NCBI GenBank assembly: GCA_934565655.1
Contig: CAKTIE010000004.1
Location: forward strand, 80,632 to 144,631
Source: an uncultured Oscillospiraceae bacterium
Lineage (GTDB): Bacteria; Bacillota; Clostridia; Oscillospirales; Oscillospiraceae
Direction of reading: 5' to 3'
DNA: 64,000 nucleotides
In this document: piece after piece, positions 52,348 to 61,544 of the stretch
Layout of the letters: each line of letters opens with the position of its first letter
Numbering within the stretch: the stretch's first letter is position 1
Translations under genes and position numbers: made by a program
The notes under the pieces: generated by a model
What the model saw: the letters and a program-made list of their open reading frames with translations, nothing else
The model's database searches: none
Told to the model about the DNA's origin: nothing

Positions 52348-53664
52348 TCAGTTTTCAGAGTCGATCAGAGCCTGGAACTCATTGTGAGCCTCCTCCAGCA
52401 GCGGCTGGAAGTCGTTGCCCAGAATGGCGGCCTGGATGGGAACGCTGAGGATATCGCGGGCCTCGCCCACGTTGATGACGGTGGGACGGTCACCGGCCAC
52501 GGCCACGCTGCGGGAGTCGATCATGGCCTGCAGCATGTCGGCGGGGAAGGAGGCCATGGCCTCGTCATTGGCCCAGATGGAGGAACGGCAGCCGGCGTTC
52601 TGAACCTCTTCGGTCATACGCAGACCCATTTCCTTGGACTCAGCCCACTTGATGAACTCCAGGGCGGCTTCCTGCTTCTGGGAATAGACGGGGATGGACC
52701 ATGCGCCGATGGTGGCGTAGAAGGGGGTGGGGGTGCCGGACTCACCGGCGGGGATCACGGAGAAGCCGATCTGGTCGTCGGTGATGGCCAGGCTCTCGTC
52801 GCCGGTGATGTTGCCGAAGATGGCATCGGAGTCAATGAAGATGCCCAGCTTGCCCTGCGCGAACAGAGCGGCGCCCTCAGTCCAGGTCATGTTGGCGATT
52901 CCCGGAGGTGCGTACTTGTTCAGCATGCTGCCGTACCACTCGGTGGCGTTCTTGAAGGCGTCCGTGTTGGCCAGACTCTCAGTGGCGGTGTTGAAGCGGC
53001 CGCCGAAGGAGTACAGGATGCTGGAGAACTGGGTGATCAGCGCGTTGGACTTGCCGCGCATGAAGAAGCCGTACATATCGTTGGCGGGATCGTTCAGAGC
53101 GGCGGCCACCTGCTCCAGCTCATCCAGCGTGGTGGGAACGGAGAGACCCTTGGCCTCCAGCAGATCCTTGCGGTAGTACATGATCTGGCTCTCGGCCACG
53201 ATGGGCACACCGTACAGCACGCCGTCATAGGTGCAGCTGTCCAGAGAAGCCTCGAAGTAGTCGTTCAGGTCGAAGTCGGCATCATCGCCGATGCGGGAGA
53301 TGTCGGTCAGCCAGCCGTTCTGGCAGTACTGCTTCAGGTCGGTCAGGGGACGCAGAAAGATGACGTCCAGGTTGTCGGACTTGCCGGCCAGCTCGATGGC
53401 AGCCTTGTTGGCATAGTCGTCGTTGCCGAGGATCTCCATCTCGACCTTGATGCCGGTCTCCTCATAGAACTCGTCCAGAGCGGGATAGATGACCTTTTCC
53501 ACGCAGGTCTGGTTGGCCGTCAGCACGCGGATGGTGGTGCCGGCGTAGGGTTTGCTGCTGTCTGCCGGCTGATCGTTGTTCTGCTGTGCGTCATTGCCGC
53601 CGCAGCCGAACAGGGTGAGAGCCATGACAAGGCTCAGCACAAGCGCCAAAATTCTTTTTTTCAT
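52348..53664 (-). CDS. Extracellular solute-binding lipoprotein (sugar family 1)
   Basis: A 438-residue binding protein. The signal peptide ends in the lipobox LTLFGC (Cys ~21), so it is anchored to the outer membrane face. The mature part has TIRVLTANQTCVEK, the usual family 1 opening, and GVPIVAESQIMYYRKDLLEAKG, quoted in part (ESQIMYYRKDLLEAKG). GGAGG precedes the ATG. It delivers substrate to the two permeases downstream. The sugar or sugar acid bound is not readable from sequence. Confidence 0.93.
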   Translation of the reverse strand: MKKRILALVLSLVMALTLFGCGGNDAQQNNDQPADSSKPYAGTTIRVLTANQTCVEKVIYPALDEFYEETGIKVEMEILGNDDYANKAAIELAGKSDNLDVIFLRPLTDLKQYCQNGWLTDISRIGDDADFDLNDYFEASLDSCTYDGVLYGVPIVAESQIMYYRKDLLEAKGLSVPTTLDELEQVAAALNDPANDMYGFFMRGKSNALITQFSSILYSFGGRFNTATESLANTDAFKNATEWYGSMLNKYAPPGIANMTWTEGAALFAQGKLGIFIDSDAIFGNITGDESLAITDDQIGFSVIPAGESGTPTPFYATIGAWSIPVYSQKQEAALEFIKWAESKEMGLRMTEEVQNAGCRSSIWANDEAMASFPADMLQAMIDSRSVAVAGDRPTVINVGEARDILSVPIQAAILGNDFQPLLEEAHNEFQALIDSEN

Positions 53665-53742
53665 GGGGGCCTCCTTTTTTGTTTTCGTTCCTTTCTGGAT
53701 ATCAATAATTCCCGTTATGCGGGAAACTATTGCCGTGTTGCC

Positions 53743-55062
53743 TTACCGGAGCGTGCGGAAGATCTGATCCATCTTCTCCAGCGCCAGGGCCAGATCAGCT
53801 TCCGTGTGCTGGATGCCGAAGCCGCAGTGGCAGGGAGCGGGGCCGTTGCCGGGATCGACGAAGTACATGCCCATCTCCAGCGCCTTGGTTACAAAAGCGC
53901 GGTTCTTGGCCACGTCATACTGTGCGGTGAACTGACGCCAGTTGTAGTCGCATTCCGGATCCTCCACGCCGAAGAACATACCGAACCGCGCGCCCAGACC
54001 GCGGCAGTGTCCCTTGATGCCGTGCTTCTGGAACAGGTCGTTAATGCCGCTGTAAAGCATGTCGGCCTTGGCGTCGATGGTGTCATAGAAGCCGGGCTCC
54101 GCCACCATCCGGAAGCATTCCGTGGAAGCCAGCACCGATATCAGCGAGCCGGTGTAGGTGCCGCTCATGCCCACCTTGCCCACCGGAGCCAGAGCGTCCA
54201 TGACCTTCTTTTTGCCGCACAGGGCTGCCAGAGGGAAGGTGCCGCCGATGGCCTTGGCGAAGGTGGCCAGATCCGGCGTTACGCCGAAATAGCCCTGGGC
54301 CGTGCCGGGCCGCATCCGCAAGCCGCAGATGACCTCGTCGAAGATCAGGACAATATTTTCGCGGTCGCACAGGGCGCGGACCTTTTCCAGATACTCCTTG
54401 CGGGCGGCGTAGCAGCCGCAGTTATAGCTGACTGGCTCCATGATGATGCAGGCCACGTTGCCGGCATACTTTTCACAGATGCGCTCCAGCGCGTCATAGT
54501 CGTTGAACTCCACGTTCTTTACGACGCTGCGGAAGCACTCCGGGAAACCGGCGGTATCCGGCAGGGTGACGACCTCGCCGTCCGCCTCCTGATGGGCTCT
54601 GGCGTTGTGATTGTACCAGATCAGCTCGTGCATGCCGTGGAAATGACCCTCCATGCGGATGCAGATATCCCGGCCGGTATAGCCGCGGGCCAGCCGGATG
54701 GCGGCCTGGGTGACCTCGGTGCCGGTGTTGCCCAGACGGATGCGCTCGGCGCAGGGGATGCGCTCCTGCATCAGCCTGGCCAGCGTCAGATGATCCTCCG
54801 TCTCGAAATTCATCAGGTTGCCCCGCTTCAGCGCCTGCTGCGCCGCCGCCATCAGCCGGGGATGGCGATAGCCGAAGAGGGCCGCACCGGCGGATGTATG
54901 GAAATCCAGATATTCCTTGCCATCCACGTCGTACAGATGGCATCCATCCACATGGTCAAGATACAGCGGTGCGCCTAGGCAGCTGTGCAGACGGTTTGCC
55001 GCGTGAACGCCGCCGACGTAATATGCTTTTGCCTGTTTAAACAGCTCGGAATTTTTGGACAT
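53743..55062 (-). CDS. Class III aminotransferase, glutamate-1-semialdehyde aminomutase-like
   Basis: A 439-residue PLP enzyme. LIFDEVICGLRMRPGTAQGYFGVTPD and the PLP lysine in LATFAKAIGGTFPLAAL place it in the class III (HemL-like) group; FHTSAGAALFGYRHP and LGNTGTEVTQAAIRLARGYTG are matching N-terminal blocks. No heme genes are nearby; the context is an M81 peptidase and a sugar ABC importer, so an amino-sugar or amino-acid substrate is more likely than heme synthesis. AAGGAGG precedes the ATG, and a GntR-type operator lies ~40 bp upstream. Confidence 0.85.
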   Translation of the reverse strand: MSKNSELFKQAKAYYVGGVHAANRLHSCLGAPLYLDHVDGCHLYDVDGKEYLDFHTSAGAALFGYRHPRLMAAAQQALKRGNLMNFETEDHLTLARLMQERIPCAERIRLGNTGTEVTQAAIRLARGYTGRDICIRMEGHFHGMHELIWYNHNARAHQEADGEVVTLPDTAGFPECFRSVVKNVEFNDYDALERICEKYAGNVACIIMEPVSYNCGCYAARKEYLEKVRALCDRENIVLIFDEVICGLRMRPGTAQGYFGVTPDLATFAKAIGGTFPLAALCGKKKVMDALAPVGKVGMSGTYTGSLISVLASTECFRMVAEPGFYDTIDAKADMLYSGINDLFQKHGIKGHCRGLGARFGMFFGVEDPECDYNWRQFTAQYDVAKNRAFVTKALEMGMYFVDPGNGPAPCHCGFGIQHTEADLALALEKMDQIFRTLR

Positions 55063-55100
55063 TTCGCTTCCTCCTTAGCAGATACAGTAAAAAATACATA

Positions 55101-55111
55101 ATGTATACAAA
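55101..55111. promoter_or_regulatory. GntR-type operator before the aminotransferase gene
   Basis: ATGTATACAAA contains the palindromic core TGTATACA shared with two sites upstream of the GntR gene (57347 and 57408). It lies between the M81 gene and the aminotransferase start, suggesting an internal, co-regulated promoter. Confidence 0.55.
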
Positions 55112-55124
55112 TTTTCGGTAGTTT

Positions 55125-56654
55125 TTACGCGCCCGTCCGTTCCGGAGAAACGGTGCCGTCAAGCGCGTCGATGATGTGAAGCTCACGGATATCATCCAGC
55201 GGGTAAATGGGGCGGCCGCAGCGGCGGAAGGGGAGATCCTTCATGCTTCTGGCGGAGAAGCCCGGTGTATCCACATAGATCCAGGAGCCGTAAACCCCGG
55301 CGTAGGTGGACATGAAGGAGTGGGTGGCCCGCATGGAGATGATGTCCATCTTTGTGGGATCCAGCCCCATGGTCAGCAGCATGTTCCGGTCATGGGAGAT
55401 GCAGACGCGGCGGCACAGGATGATATACACGTTTCCGCTTTTCAGCAGCGCCCGCATGCCGGGGTTGCTGATGAAGCCCTTCTGCGCCGGGCCGAGATGG
55501 ACAAAGGGCTCGGGATTCAGCTTCAGCACAGTGGCTTTTACCGGGATGCGCTGGTTGAACTCACCGGGCTTGCCGAAGCCGCCGATGTGGAACAGACCCT
55601 CGCCGCCGACGCCGATTTTTTCTGCCAGATCTGTGCTCTCCTGATCGGCCACCACCACAACGGAGGTCTCCGGCAGGTCGGCCTTCAGCAGGGCCTCCAG
55701 CACCACGGAGCCGTCGCCGGTGCCGCCTGCATTGGGAACATCGCCGTAATCCACCAGAATGACCGGCTTGGCCATGTGACGGATTTTTTCCAGCGCCTGG
55801 TCGATCTTCGGCATGGGCGGATAGAACTCCTCCCGGTGCTCCCAGAGATAGGTCAGGATCCCGTCCACCTTTTCGGTAAGGGCCTGCCGGTGATCCTCGC
55901 CTCTGGCAAAGATGCAGACGCTGCAGCCCAGCTGGGGAGAATCCAGCCAGGGCTGGGCCATGAAGATGGAACCGGAACAGACACCCTCACTGTGTAGCAG
56001 CTGCTGGAACATCTCCATGGCAGGCACCAGGGGACTGTCGATGGTGTTAGAATTCTCGCAGGACATGATCATGGGGATGCGGTGGCAGATCCTGTATACG
56101 CCCTCGCCGGAGCGCAGCAGCTCCAGCAGGGCATTGCAGGCCCGGACGCCGGTCTCGAAATGATCCACATGGGGATAGGTGAAGTAGCCGGAAGCGCCGT
56201 CCAGTCCTTGCACCATCTGCGTGGTGACCAGGGCGTGGAAGTCGAACGAGGCGCAGACGGGAACATCATCGCCGACGATCTGCCGTACCTGAGAGATGAT
56301 GTAGCCCTCGCAGTCGTCGATGTTTTCGCTCTGCATGGCGCCGTGCAGCACCAGCAGCACGCCGTCCACCTTTCCCGCGGCCTCCAGACTGCGGAAAAGC
56401 CGCTGGCTGAGATAGGTGAACTCCGTTCCCTTTACCGGGCCGGAGGTGCAGGCCTGCGCGTAAAAGCCGGGGACGATCTCCACATTCGGCTGCTTTTCCA
56501 GCGTGTCGAACACGCCGCCCATCTCAAGGGAGGTGCCCTTCATCTGGCTGAGCGTTTCGCCCTCCAGTGTGCAGGTAAAGGTCTCACGGGTGGAGAATAC
56601 CGGATTGAAGGAGTTGGCTTCCATCAAAAGCCCGCCAATAAAAATTCGATACAT
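55125..56654 (-). CDS. M81-family metallopeptidase (MlrC-like)
   Basis: A 509-residue protein with the MlrC/M81 opening RIFIGGLLMEANSFNPV, then CASFDFHALVTTQMVQGLDG, YFTYPHVDHFETGVRACNAL, PLVPAMEMFQQ, and the second domain with VDYGDVPNAGGTGDG. These contain the predicted zinc ligands (Asp/His pairs). Relatives include microcystinase and amidohydrolase-like enzymes acting on linear peptides or unusual amides. GAAAGG precedes the ATG. It is the second gene after the GntR regulator. Confidence 0.85.
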   Translation of the reverse strand: MYRIFIGGLLMEANSFNPVFSTRETFTCTLEGETLSQMKGTSLEMGGVFDTLEKQPNVEIVPGFYAQACTSGPVKGTEFTYLSQRLFRSLEAAGKVDGVLLVLHGAMQSENIDDCEGYIISQVRQIVGDDVPVCASFDFHALVTTQMVQGLDGASGYFTYPHVDHFETGVRACNALLELLRSGEGVYRICHRIPMIMSCENSNTIDSPLVPAMEMFQQLLHSEGVCSGSIFMAQPWLDSPQLGCSVCIFARGEDHRQALTEKVDGILTYLWEHREEFYPPMPKIDQALEKIRHMAKPVILVDYGDVPNAGGTGDGSVVLEALLKADLPETSVVVVADQESTDLAEKIGVGGEGLFHIGGFGKPGEFNQRIPVKATVLKLNPEPFVHLGPAQKGFISNPGMRALLKSGNVYIILCRRVCISHDRNMLLTMGLDPTKMDIISMRATHSFMSTYAGVYGSWIYVDTPGFSARSMKDLPFRRCGRPIYPLDDIRELHIIDALDGTVSPERTGA

Positions 56655-56677
56655 GTGGTATGCCTTTCTTTATAGGG

Positions 56678-57313
56678 TTATTGCAGGGTGCGTTTTCTGG
56701 CCTGCTCGATATGGAACCGCATTTTTTCCACGGCAGAGGCGGTGTTGTGGTGCTTCATCTCCCGCAGGATATCCAGATGCTCCTCCAGAGACTGAATGGC
56801 GCCGGCCAGGCGTTCGCCGCTGACGCAGTTATTGCCGAGATCATCAAAAAGTGCCACCTGAAACAGATTGTAGGCGTAGAGGTTTTTCATGATCTTAATC
56901 AGCTGCTGATTGTCGATATAGCTGATCAGCGTCTCGTGAAAATAGCCGTCCTCGTTCAGCAGGGCCACATAATTGGTTTTGTCGATATGCTCAATGCGCT
57001 CGATCATCTCGGTGATCTTTGACGCGGGGATGCGATAGCTGGCCAGCTCCAGCACCTTGGGCTCCAGCAGCAGGCGGATGTCAAAGCCGTCCGCGATATC
57101 CTTGACGGAGAGGTCGCGGACAAAAATGCCGCGGTAGGGGTATACTTCGACGAGACCTTCTTCACTCAAAGCGTTGATCGCCTCGCGGAAGGGCGTCCGG
57201 CTGGTGCGCAGCTCTTCGATGATCTGCTTTTCATCCAGAGGTTGTCCCGGTGCGTATTTTCCGCTGGTGATACGTTCCTTGATCGTGTTGTAGATCTTAT
57301 CTCTCAATACCAT
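56678..57313 (-). CDS. GntR/FCD-family transcriptional regulator
   Basis: A 211-residue FadR-type regulator. N-terminal wHTH: YAPGQPLDEKQIIEELRTSRTPFREAINALSEEGLVEVYP, quoted in part (RTSRTPFREAINALSEEG). The C-terminal FCD domain has D-x3-R-x3-E (FDIRLLLEPKVLEL) and the metal-site histidines (YFHETLISY; SLEEHLDIL; MRFHIEQA). AAAGGAG precedes the ATG. It sits at the head of the sugar-acid/aminotransferase gene set with palindromic operators before it, so autoregulation and ligand-induced derepression are likely. Confidence 0.9.
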   Translation of the reverse strand: MVLRDKIYNTIKERITSGKYAPGQPLDEKQIIEELRTSRTPFREAINALSEEGLVEVYPYRGIFVRDLSVKDIADGFDIRLLLEPKVLELASYRIPASKITEMIERIEHIDKTNYVALLNEDGYFHETLISYIDNQQLIKIMKNLYAYNLFQVALFDDLGNNCVSGERLAGAIQSLEEHLDILREMKHHNTASAVEKMRFHIEQARKRTLQ

Positions 57314-57346
57314 GGGCGCTCTCCTTTGATTTTAGTTGTATATCAT

Positions 57347-57417
57347 TTGTATACAAACTGAAATGAAAAAATGGGCGTCGCTGAAAAACTGACGCAAAAA
57401 ACACATGCTGTATACAA
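57347..57417. promoter_or_regulatory. Two GntR-type operators upstream of the regulator gene
   Basis: TTGTATACAA at 57347-57356 is a perfect palindrome; CTGTATACAA at 57408-57417 matches 9 of 10. A half-site TTGTATAT lies at 57336-57343. The sites are 61 bp apart centre to centre, close to six helical turns, allowing a loop or cooperative binding. Confidence 0.65.
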
Positions 57418-57534
57418 TTCCTGTCTATTAACATAGCAAAGTCACAAGGCAATGTCAATGGCCTTGGGATTTTTTGTCATATATGACAGCGGTGTTTGGA
57501 ATTTTTTACAATGGAAGGGGAAGGGACGCACGGC

Positions 57535-57580
57535 AAAAAAGCAGCGCCGCCGCAATTTGTGCTGCGGCGGCGCTGTTTGA
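57535..57580 (-). terminator. Terminator of the HIT gene
   Basis: On the minus strand a 13-14-bp GC-rich stem (CAGCGCCGCCGCA / TGCGGCGGCGCTG) is followed by CTTTTTT. It separates alaS/HIT transcription from the GntR cluster. Confidence 0.8.
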
Positions 57581-57604
57581 TGCGCAAAAACGGTATGGCT
57601 GCGT

Positions 57605-57946
57605 TTAGCCCGGAGGCCAGGTCATGTCGCGGCCGCTGAGCACATGGAAGTGCAGGTGCTTCACGGTCTGACCGGCCTGATCACCGCAGTTGTTGACGAT
57701 GCGGTAGCTGTCGCAGCCCAGCTCCTTGCAGAGTCTGGCAATGACGGTAAAGCAGTGGGCCACCACGGCCTCGTTGCTCTCGTCAATCTTGGCGGCGCAG
57801 CAGATGTGCTCCTTGGGCACCACCAGGAAGTGGGTGGGGGCCTGGGGCTCGATGTCGTAGAAGGCGTAGCACAGCTCGTCCTCATAGAGCTTGTTGCTGG
57901 GGATCTCGCCGTCGATGATGGCGCAGAACAGGCAGTCGTTCTTCAT
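57605..57946 (-). CDS. HIT-family nucleotide-binding protein (HinT-like)
   Basis: A 113-residue histidine-triad protein: CLFCAIIDGEIPSNKLYEDE start, LVVPKEHICCAA, NNCGDQAGQTVKHLHFHVLSG, with triad HLHFHV. Enzymes of this branch hydrolyse purine nucleoside phosphoramidates and aminoacyl-adenylates, which fits its location next to alaS. AAAGGAG precedes the ATG. The normal C-terminal is slightly short (ends TWPPG, as usual). Confidence 0.94.
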   Translation of the reverse strand: MKNDCLFCAIIDGEIPSNKLYEDELCYAFYDIEPQAPTHFLVVPKEHICCAAKIDESNEAVVAHCFTVIARLCKELGCDSYRIVNNCGDQAGQTVKHLHFHVLSGRDMTWPPG

Positions 57947-57978
57947 AGATTCGTCTCCTTTCGCTGTATGGTTTCAAT

Positions 57979-58006
57979 GTGTGCCCGCCCGGCCGGACGG
58001 GCACAC
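57979..58006. terminator. Hairpin between alaS and the HIT gene
   Basis: GTGTGCCCG and CGGGCACAC form a 9-bp stem around a GC-rich 10-nt loop just after the alaS stop. It lacks a clear T-run on the minus strand, so it may only partially terminate. Confidence 0.5.
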
Positions 58007-58017
58007 GGTTTACCCAT

Positions 58018-60696
58018 TTAACCCAGCTTTGCGGCCACGAAGTCGTCCACGGTGGCCAGCGCGTCGTCCACCTTCAGCAGGTCGGTGCCGCCGCCCATGG
58101 CGCTGTCGGGCTTGCCGCCGCCCTTGCCGCCGCACACGGCGGACACGGCCTTCACCAGATCGCCGGCCTTGATGCCGCGGGCCACGGCCTCCTTGCCGCA
58201 GACCGCTAGGAAGCTGACCTTTTCGCCGTTGATGCTGGCCAGCACGGCCACCACGCTGGGATCCTTGTCCCGCATGAAGTCGCCCATGGCACGCAGGGCG
58301 TTGGCGTCCAGATTCTGGCGGGTGCCGGTGATGATGTGCAGGCCGCCCACGGTCTTGGCGGAGGCCATCACCTGCTTGGCCTCACCCAGAGAGGCTTCGG
58401 CCTTGAACTTCTCCAGCGTCTGGCGCAGCTCCTTCATCTCGTTGGCCTGCTGCTCCATGCGCTCCAGAATGCTGCCGGGCGCGGTCTTGAAGAACTGGGC
58501 CGCCTTCAGCAGGGTGTTGCGGCCGTGGCGGGTCTCGTCAATGGACACGCGGCCGGTGGTGGCTTCGATACGGCGGACGCCGGAGGCGACGCTGCTCTCA
58601 CTCTTGATGCGGAACATGCCCACCTTGGCGGTGTTGTCCAGATGGGTGCCGCCGCACAGCTCCATGGAGAAGTCGCCCATGGTGACCACACGGACTGTCT
58701 GGCCGTACTTCTCGCCGAAGGTGGCCACAGCGCCGCGGGCCTTGGCCTCGTCCAGCGGCAGCTCCTCGGTGGTGATGGTCAGGCCGTCCAGAATGGCGTC
58801 GTTCACCAGATCCTCCACCTCGTTCAGCTGCTGGGGCGTGATGCCCTCGAAATGGGTGAAGTCGAAGCGCAGGCGGTCGGGCTCCACCAGAGAACCGGCC
58901 TGATGGACGTGGTCGCCCAGCACCTTCACCAGCGCGGCATCCAGCAGATGGGTGGCGCTGTGAGCGCGGCGGATGGCGGCGCGGCGGACGGTGTCGATAG
59001 AGGCGGCCACGGTGTCGCCCACCTTCAGGGAGCCCTTCAGCAGCTTGCCGTAGTGCATGAACTTGCCGCCCTTGTTCTTCTGGACGTTGTTGACGTGGAA
59101 GAGGAGGGCGCAGTTCTCGTCGGGATTCTCGATGCTGTCGCTGTCGGTGATGCGGCCGTGGTCAGCGATCTGGCCGCCCATCTCGGCATAGAAGGGGGTC
59201 TGATCCAGCACCACGATGGCCTCCATGCCGGAGACGATCTCGTCCACCAGCTCGCCCTCGGCCACGATGGCCAGCACATGGGCATCGTCGATGGCGTCGT
59301 AGTCATAGCCCACGAACTCGGTGGCGGGCATATCCTTGCCGAACTCCACACCGGCCCAGCCCAGGTCGCCCAGCGCCTTGCGGGCCTCGCGGGCGCGCTC
59401 CTTCTGCTCGGTCATCAGGGCCTTGAAGGCATCCTCGTCAATGGTCATGCCCTCCTCGGCGGCCATTTCGGCGGTCAGGTCGATGGGGAAGCCGAAGGTG
59501 TCGTACAGCTTGAAGGCGTCCTCGCCGGAGAACACGGTCTCACCCTTGGCCTTGTGGGCGGACAGCATGTCGCCGTAGATCTTCATGCCGCCGTCGATGG
59601 TGCGGGCGAAGTTCTCCTCCTCGGTGCGGATGACCTTGGTGATATAGGTCTGCTTCTCCCGCAGGTCGGGGTACTGGCACTCGTTCTCGTGGATAACGGT
59701 GTCCACCACCTGATACAGGAACGGCTCGTTGACGCCCAGCAGCTTACCGTGGCGGGCGGCGCGGCGCAGCAGGCGGCGCAGCACATAGCCGCGGCCCTCA
59801 TTGCTGGGCAGGATGCCGTCGCAGATCATGAAGGTGGCGCTGCGGATGTGGTCGGTGATCACGCGCAGGGAAACATCGCGCTTGTGGCTCTCGCCATAGT
59901 GGGCGCCGGTCAGCTCGCTGACCTTGTTGGTGATGTTCATGACGGTGTCCACATCGAACAGACTGTCCACGTTCTGGCACACGCAGGCCAGACGCTCCAG
60001 ACCCATACCGGTGTCGATGTTCTTCTGCTTCAGCTCGGTATAGTTGTTGTGGCCGTCGTTGTCAAACTGGCTGAACACGTTGTTCCAGACCTCGATGTAG
60101 CGGTCGCAGTCGCAGCCCACGGTGCAGCCGGGCTTGCCGCAGCCGTACTCGGGGCCGCGATCATAGTAGATCTCGGAGCAGGGGCCGCAGGGGCCGGAGC
60201 CGTGCTCCCAGAAGTTGTCCTCCTTGCCGAAACGGAAGATCTTCTCGGCGGGGATACCGATCTCGTCGTGCCAGATGTTCCACGCCTCGTCATCGCTTTC
60301 GTAGACAGAGGGGTACAGGCGGTCAGGCTCCAGACCCACCCACTCGGGGCTGGTCAGGAACTCCCAGCTCCATGCGATGGCCTCATGCTTGAAGTAGTCA
60401 CCGAAGGAGAAGTTGCCCAGCATCTCAAAGTAGGTGCCGTGGCGGGCGGTGTGGCCCACGTTGTCGATATCGCCGGTGCGGATGCACTTCTGACAGGTGC
60501 AGACCCGGTGGCAGGGAGGCTCCTCCTCGCCCTTGAACCAGGGCTTCATGGGGGTCATGCCGGCGTTGATCAGCAGGATGGATTTGTCGTTCTGGGGTAC
60601 CAGCGAGAAGCTGGGCAGGCGCAGATGGCCTTTCGTCTCGAAGAACTTCAGGAACATTTCCCGCAGCTCATTCAAACCGTGATAGGGATGGCTCAT
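58018..60696 (-). CDS. alaS: Alanyl-tRNA synthetase
   Basis: An 892-residue class II synthetase: N-terminal FLKFFETKGHLRLPSFSLVP (motif 1 region), GMTPMKPWFKG, CIRTGDIDNVGHTARHGTYF, GMGLERLACVCQ (motif 3), editing domain with HSATHLLDAAL and LCGGTHLDNT (zinc-binding H/H and C/H), and a C-terminal DHHA1 domain with GGKGGGKPDSAMGGG. Complete. AAGGAG precedes the ATG. On the same strand upstream lie a repeat element, a CatA-like gene and a T-box leader, which may control it. Confidence 0.97.
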   Translation of the reverse strand: MSHPYHGLNELREMFLKFFETKGHLRLPSFSLVPQNDKSILLINAGMTPMKPWFKGEEEPPCHRVCTCQKCIRTGDIDNVGHTARHGTYFEMLGNFSFGDYFKHEAIAWSWEFLTSPEWVGLEPDRLYPSVYESDDEAWNIWHDEIGIPAEKIFRFGKEDNFWEHGSGPCGPCSEIYYDRGPEYGCGKPGCTVGCDCDRYIEVWNNVFSQFDNDGHNNYTELKQKNIDTGMGLERLACVCQNVDSLFDVDTVMNITNKVSELTGAHYGESHKRDVSLRVITDHIRSATFMICDGILPSNEGRGYVLRRLLRRAARHGKLLGVNEPFLYQVVDTVIHENECQYPDLREKQTYITKVIRTEEENFARTIDGGMKIYGDMLSAHKAKGETVFSGEDAFKLYDTFGFPIDLTAEMAAEEGMTIDEDAFKALMTEQKERAREARKALGDLGWAGVEFGKDMPATEFVGYDYDAIDDAHVLAIVAEGELVDEIVSGMEAIVVLDQTPFYAEMGGQIADHGRITDSDSIENPDENCALLFHVNNVQKNKGGKFMHYGKLLKGSLKVGDTVAASIDTVRRAAIRRAHSATHLLDAALVKVLGDHVHQAGSLVEPDRLRFDFTHFEGITPQQLNEVEDLVNDAILDGLTITTEELPLDEAKARGAVATFGEKYGQTVRVVTMGDFSMELCGGTHLDNTAKVGMFRIKSESSVASGVRRIEATTGRVSIDETRHGRNTLLKAAQFFKTAPGSILERMEQQANEMKELRQTLEKFKAEASLGEAKQVMASAKTVGGLHIITGTRQNLDANALRAMGDFMRDKDPSVVAVLASINGEKVSFLAVCGKEAVARGIKAGDLVKAVSAVCGGKGGGKPDSAMGGGTDLLKVDDALATVDDFVAAKLG

Positions 60697-60744
60697 AGTG
60701 TTTCGCTCCTTTTCGTGATATGTTAAAAATTGTTTTTGTTTCCT

Positions 60745-60878
60745 GCGTTGCGGCTAAAGCCTCCCTTGTGTAAAGGGAGGTGGCGCGAAGCGCCGGAGGG
60801 ATTGTCTGCAGGCAGAGAAGCTTACAACCCCTCAGTCAGCCTTGCGGCTGACAGCTCCCCTTGCACAGGGGAGCCTTA
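60745..60878. repeat. MITE-like intergenic inverted repeat
   Basis: The two halves are related as an imperfect inverted repeat: TAAAGCCTCCCTTGTGTAA... on the left, and on the right the reverse complement TAAGGCTCCCCTGTGCAAG. Each carries an internal hairpin (CTCCCTT/AAGGGAG; CAGCC/GGCTG) and a central TTGT/ACAA. Similar elements recur between genes in Clostridia (from memory). It ends a few bases into the CatA-like gene's stop region, so it may form that gene's terminator. Confidence 0.65.
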
Positions 60879-61529
60879 AAGTGTGCGGTCCTCGCACCAG
60901 GCGTCTGCCAGGGCGGCCAGCTCCATCTCCAGATTTTGGAAGAACCGGGAGATATGCAGGCCGTCGGCCAATGCGTGGTTGACGAACAGTGACACCGGAA
61001 GGGTGGTGCGGCCGTTCACCGTAATATACTTGCCCCAGCTGATGCGGGGGTTGCTGTCGTCGGGGTTCACCGCCGGATGCTGCAATTGGGAGTAATGCAG
61101 CCACGGCAGGCTGGATACGAAGAAGAAGGCCCGTGCGTCGCCGTCCTCCGTGAGAGTGCCGCGCTCCAGCACCTCCCGCTGGCGGCGCTGGCCCAGGGCG
61201 ATGAAATCGTCGTAGGGCAGGTCGCCCTCCACCGTGCAGTAGACGTACACGCCGTCCGGCTTCATGGCGGTGTAGGAGGGAGGACACCAGTCGAACTCCG
61301 CCACCGTGCCACCCTGGAAAATGCGGCGGCGCAGCTGGGGTACGGCGTTGGCGGCCCGGGTCACCGCGTAGAGGAAGCTGAGGAAGAAGGGCCGCTGTCC
61401 CTTGCGGGCCATGAAGTCCGTGATGTCGATCTCTGCCGTGATCCCGGCAAAGGGGAAGTCCATCTGCCGGAAATAGGCAAACTGCCCGCACCGGGGATCG
61501 GACGCCATGTCGATGATGTGATAACCCAT
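60876..61529 (-). CDS. CatA-like acetyltransferase
   Basis: A 217-residue chloramphenicol-acetyltransferase fold. The catalytic motif H-x3-D-G is in FVNHALADGLHISRFF, and FFLSFLYAVTRAAN, quoted in part, plus SLPWLHYSQLQH match the trimeric CAT family. The upstream residue is Asn instead of the first His of HHAxxDG, common in uncharacterised homologues; resistance is therefore not established. GGAGGTGAG precedes the ATG. The T-box leader lies directly upstream and alaS downstream on the same strand. Confidence 0.85.
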   Translation of the reverse strand: MGYHIIDMASDPRCGQFAYFRQMDFPFAGITAEIDITDFMARKGQRPFFLSFLYAVTRAANAVPQLRRRIFQGGTVAEFDWCPPSYTAMKPDGVYVYCTVEGDLPYDDFIALGQRRQREVLERGTLTEDGDARAFFFVSSLPWLHYSQLQHPAVNPDDSNPRISWGKYITVNGRTTLPVSLFVNHALADGLHISRFFQNLEMELAALADAWCEDRTL

Positions 61530-61544
61530 CTCTCACCTCCAAAA

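Noticed and set aside
53743-55062. Heme biosynthesis aminomutase (hemL)
   Set aside because: Sequence class fits, but no heme genes are nearby and the operon is a GntR-regulated sugar/peptide cluster.
60876-61529. Chloramphenicol resistance gene
   Set aside because: The fold and HxxxDG motif fit the CAT family, but the gene sits in a chromosomal alaS/T-box context and many such homologues do not confer resistance.
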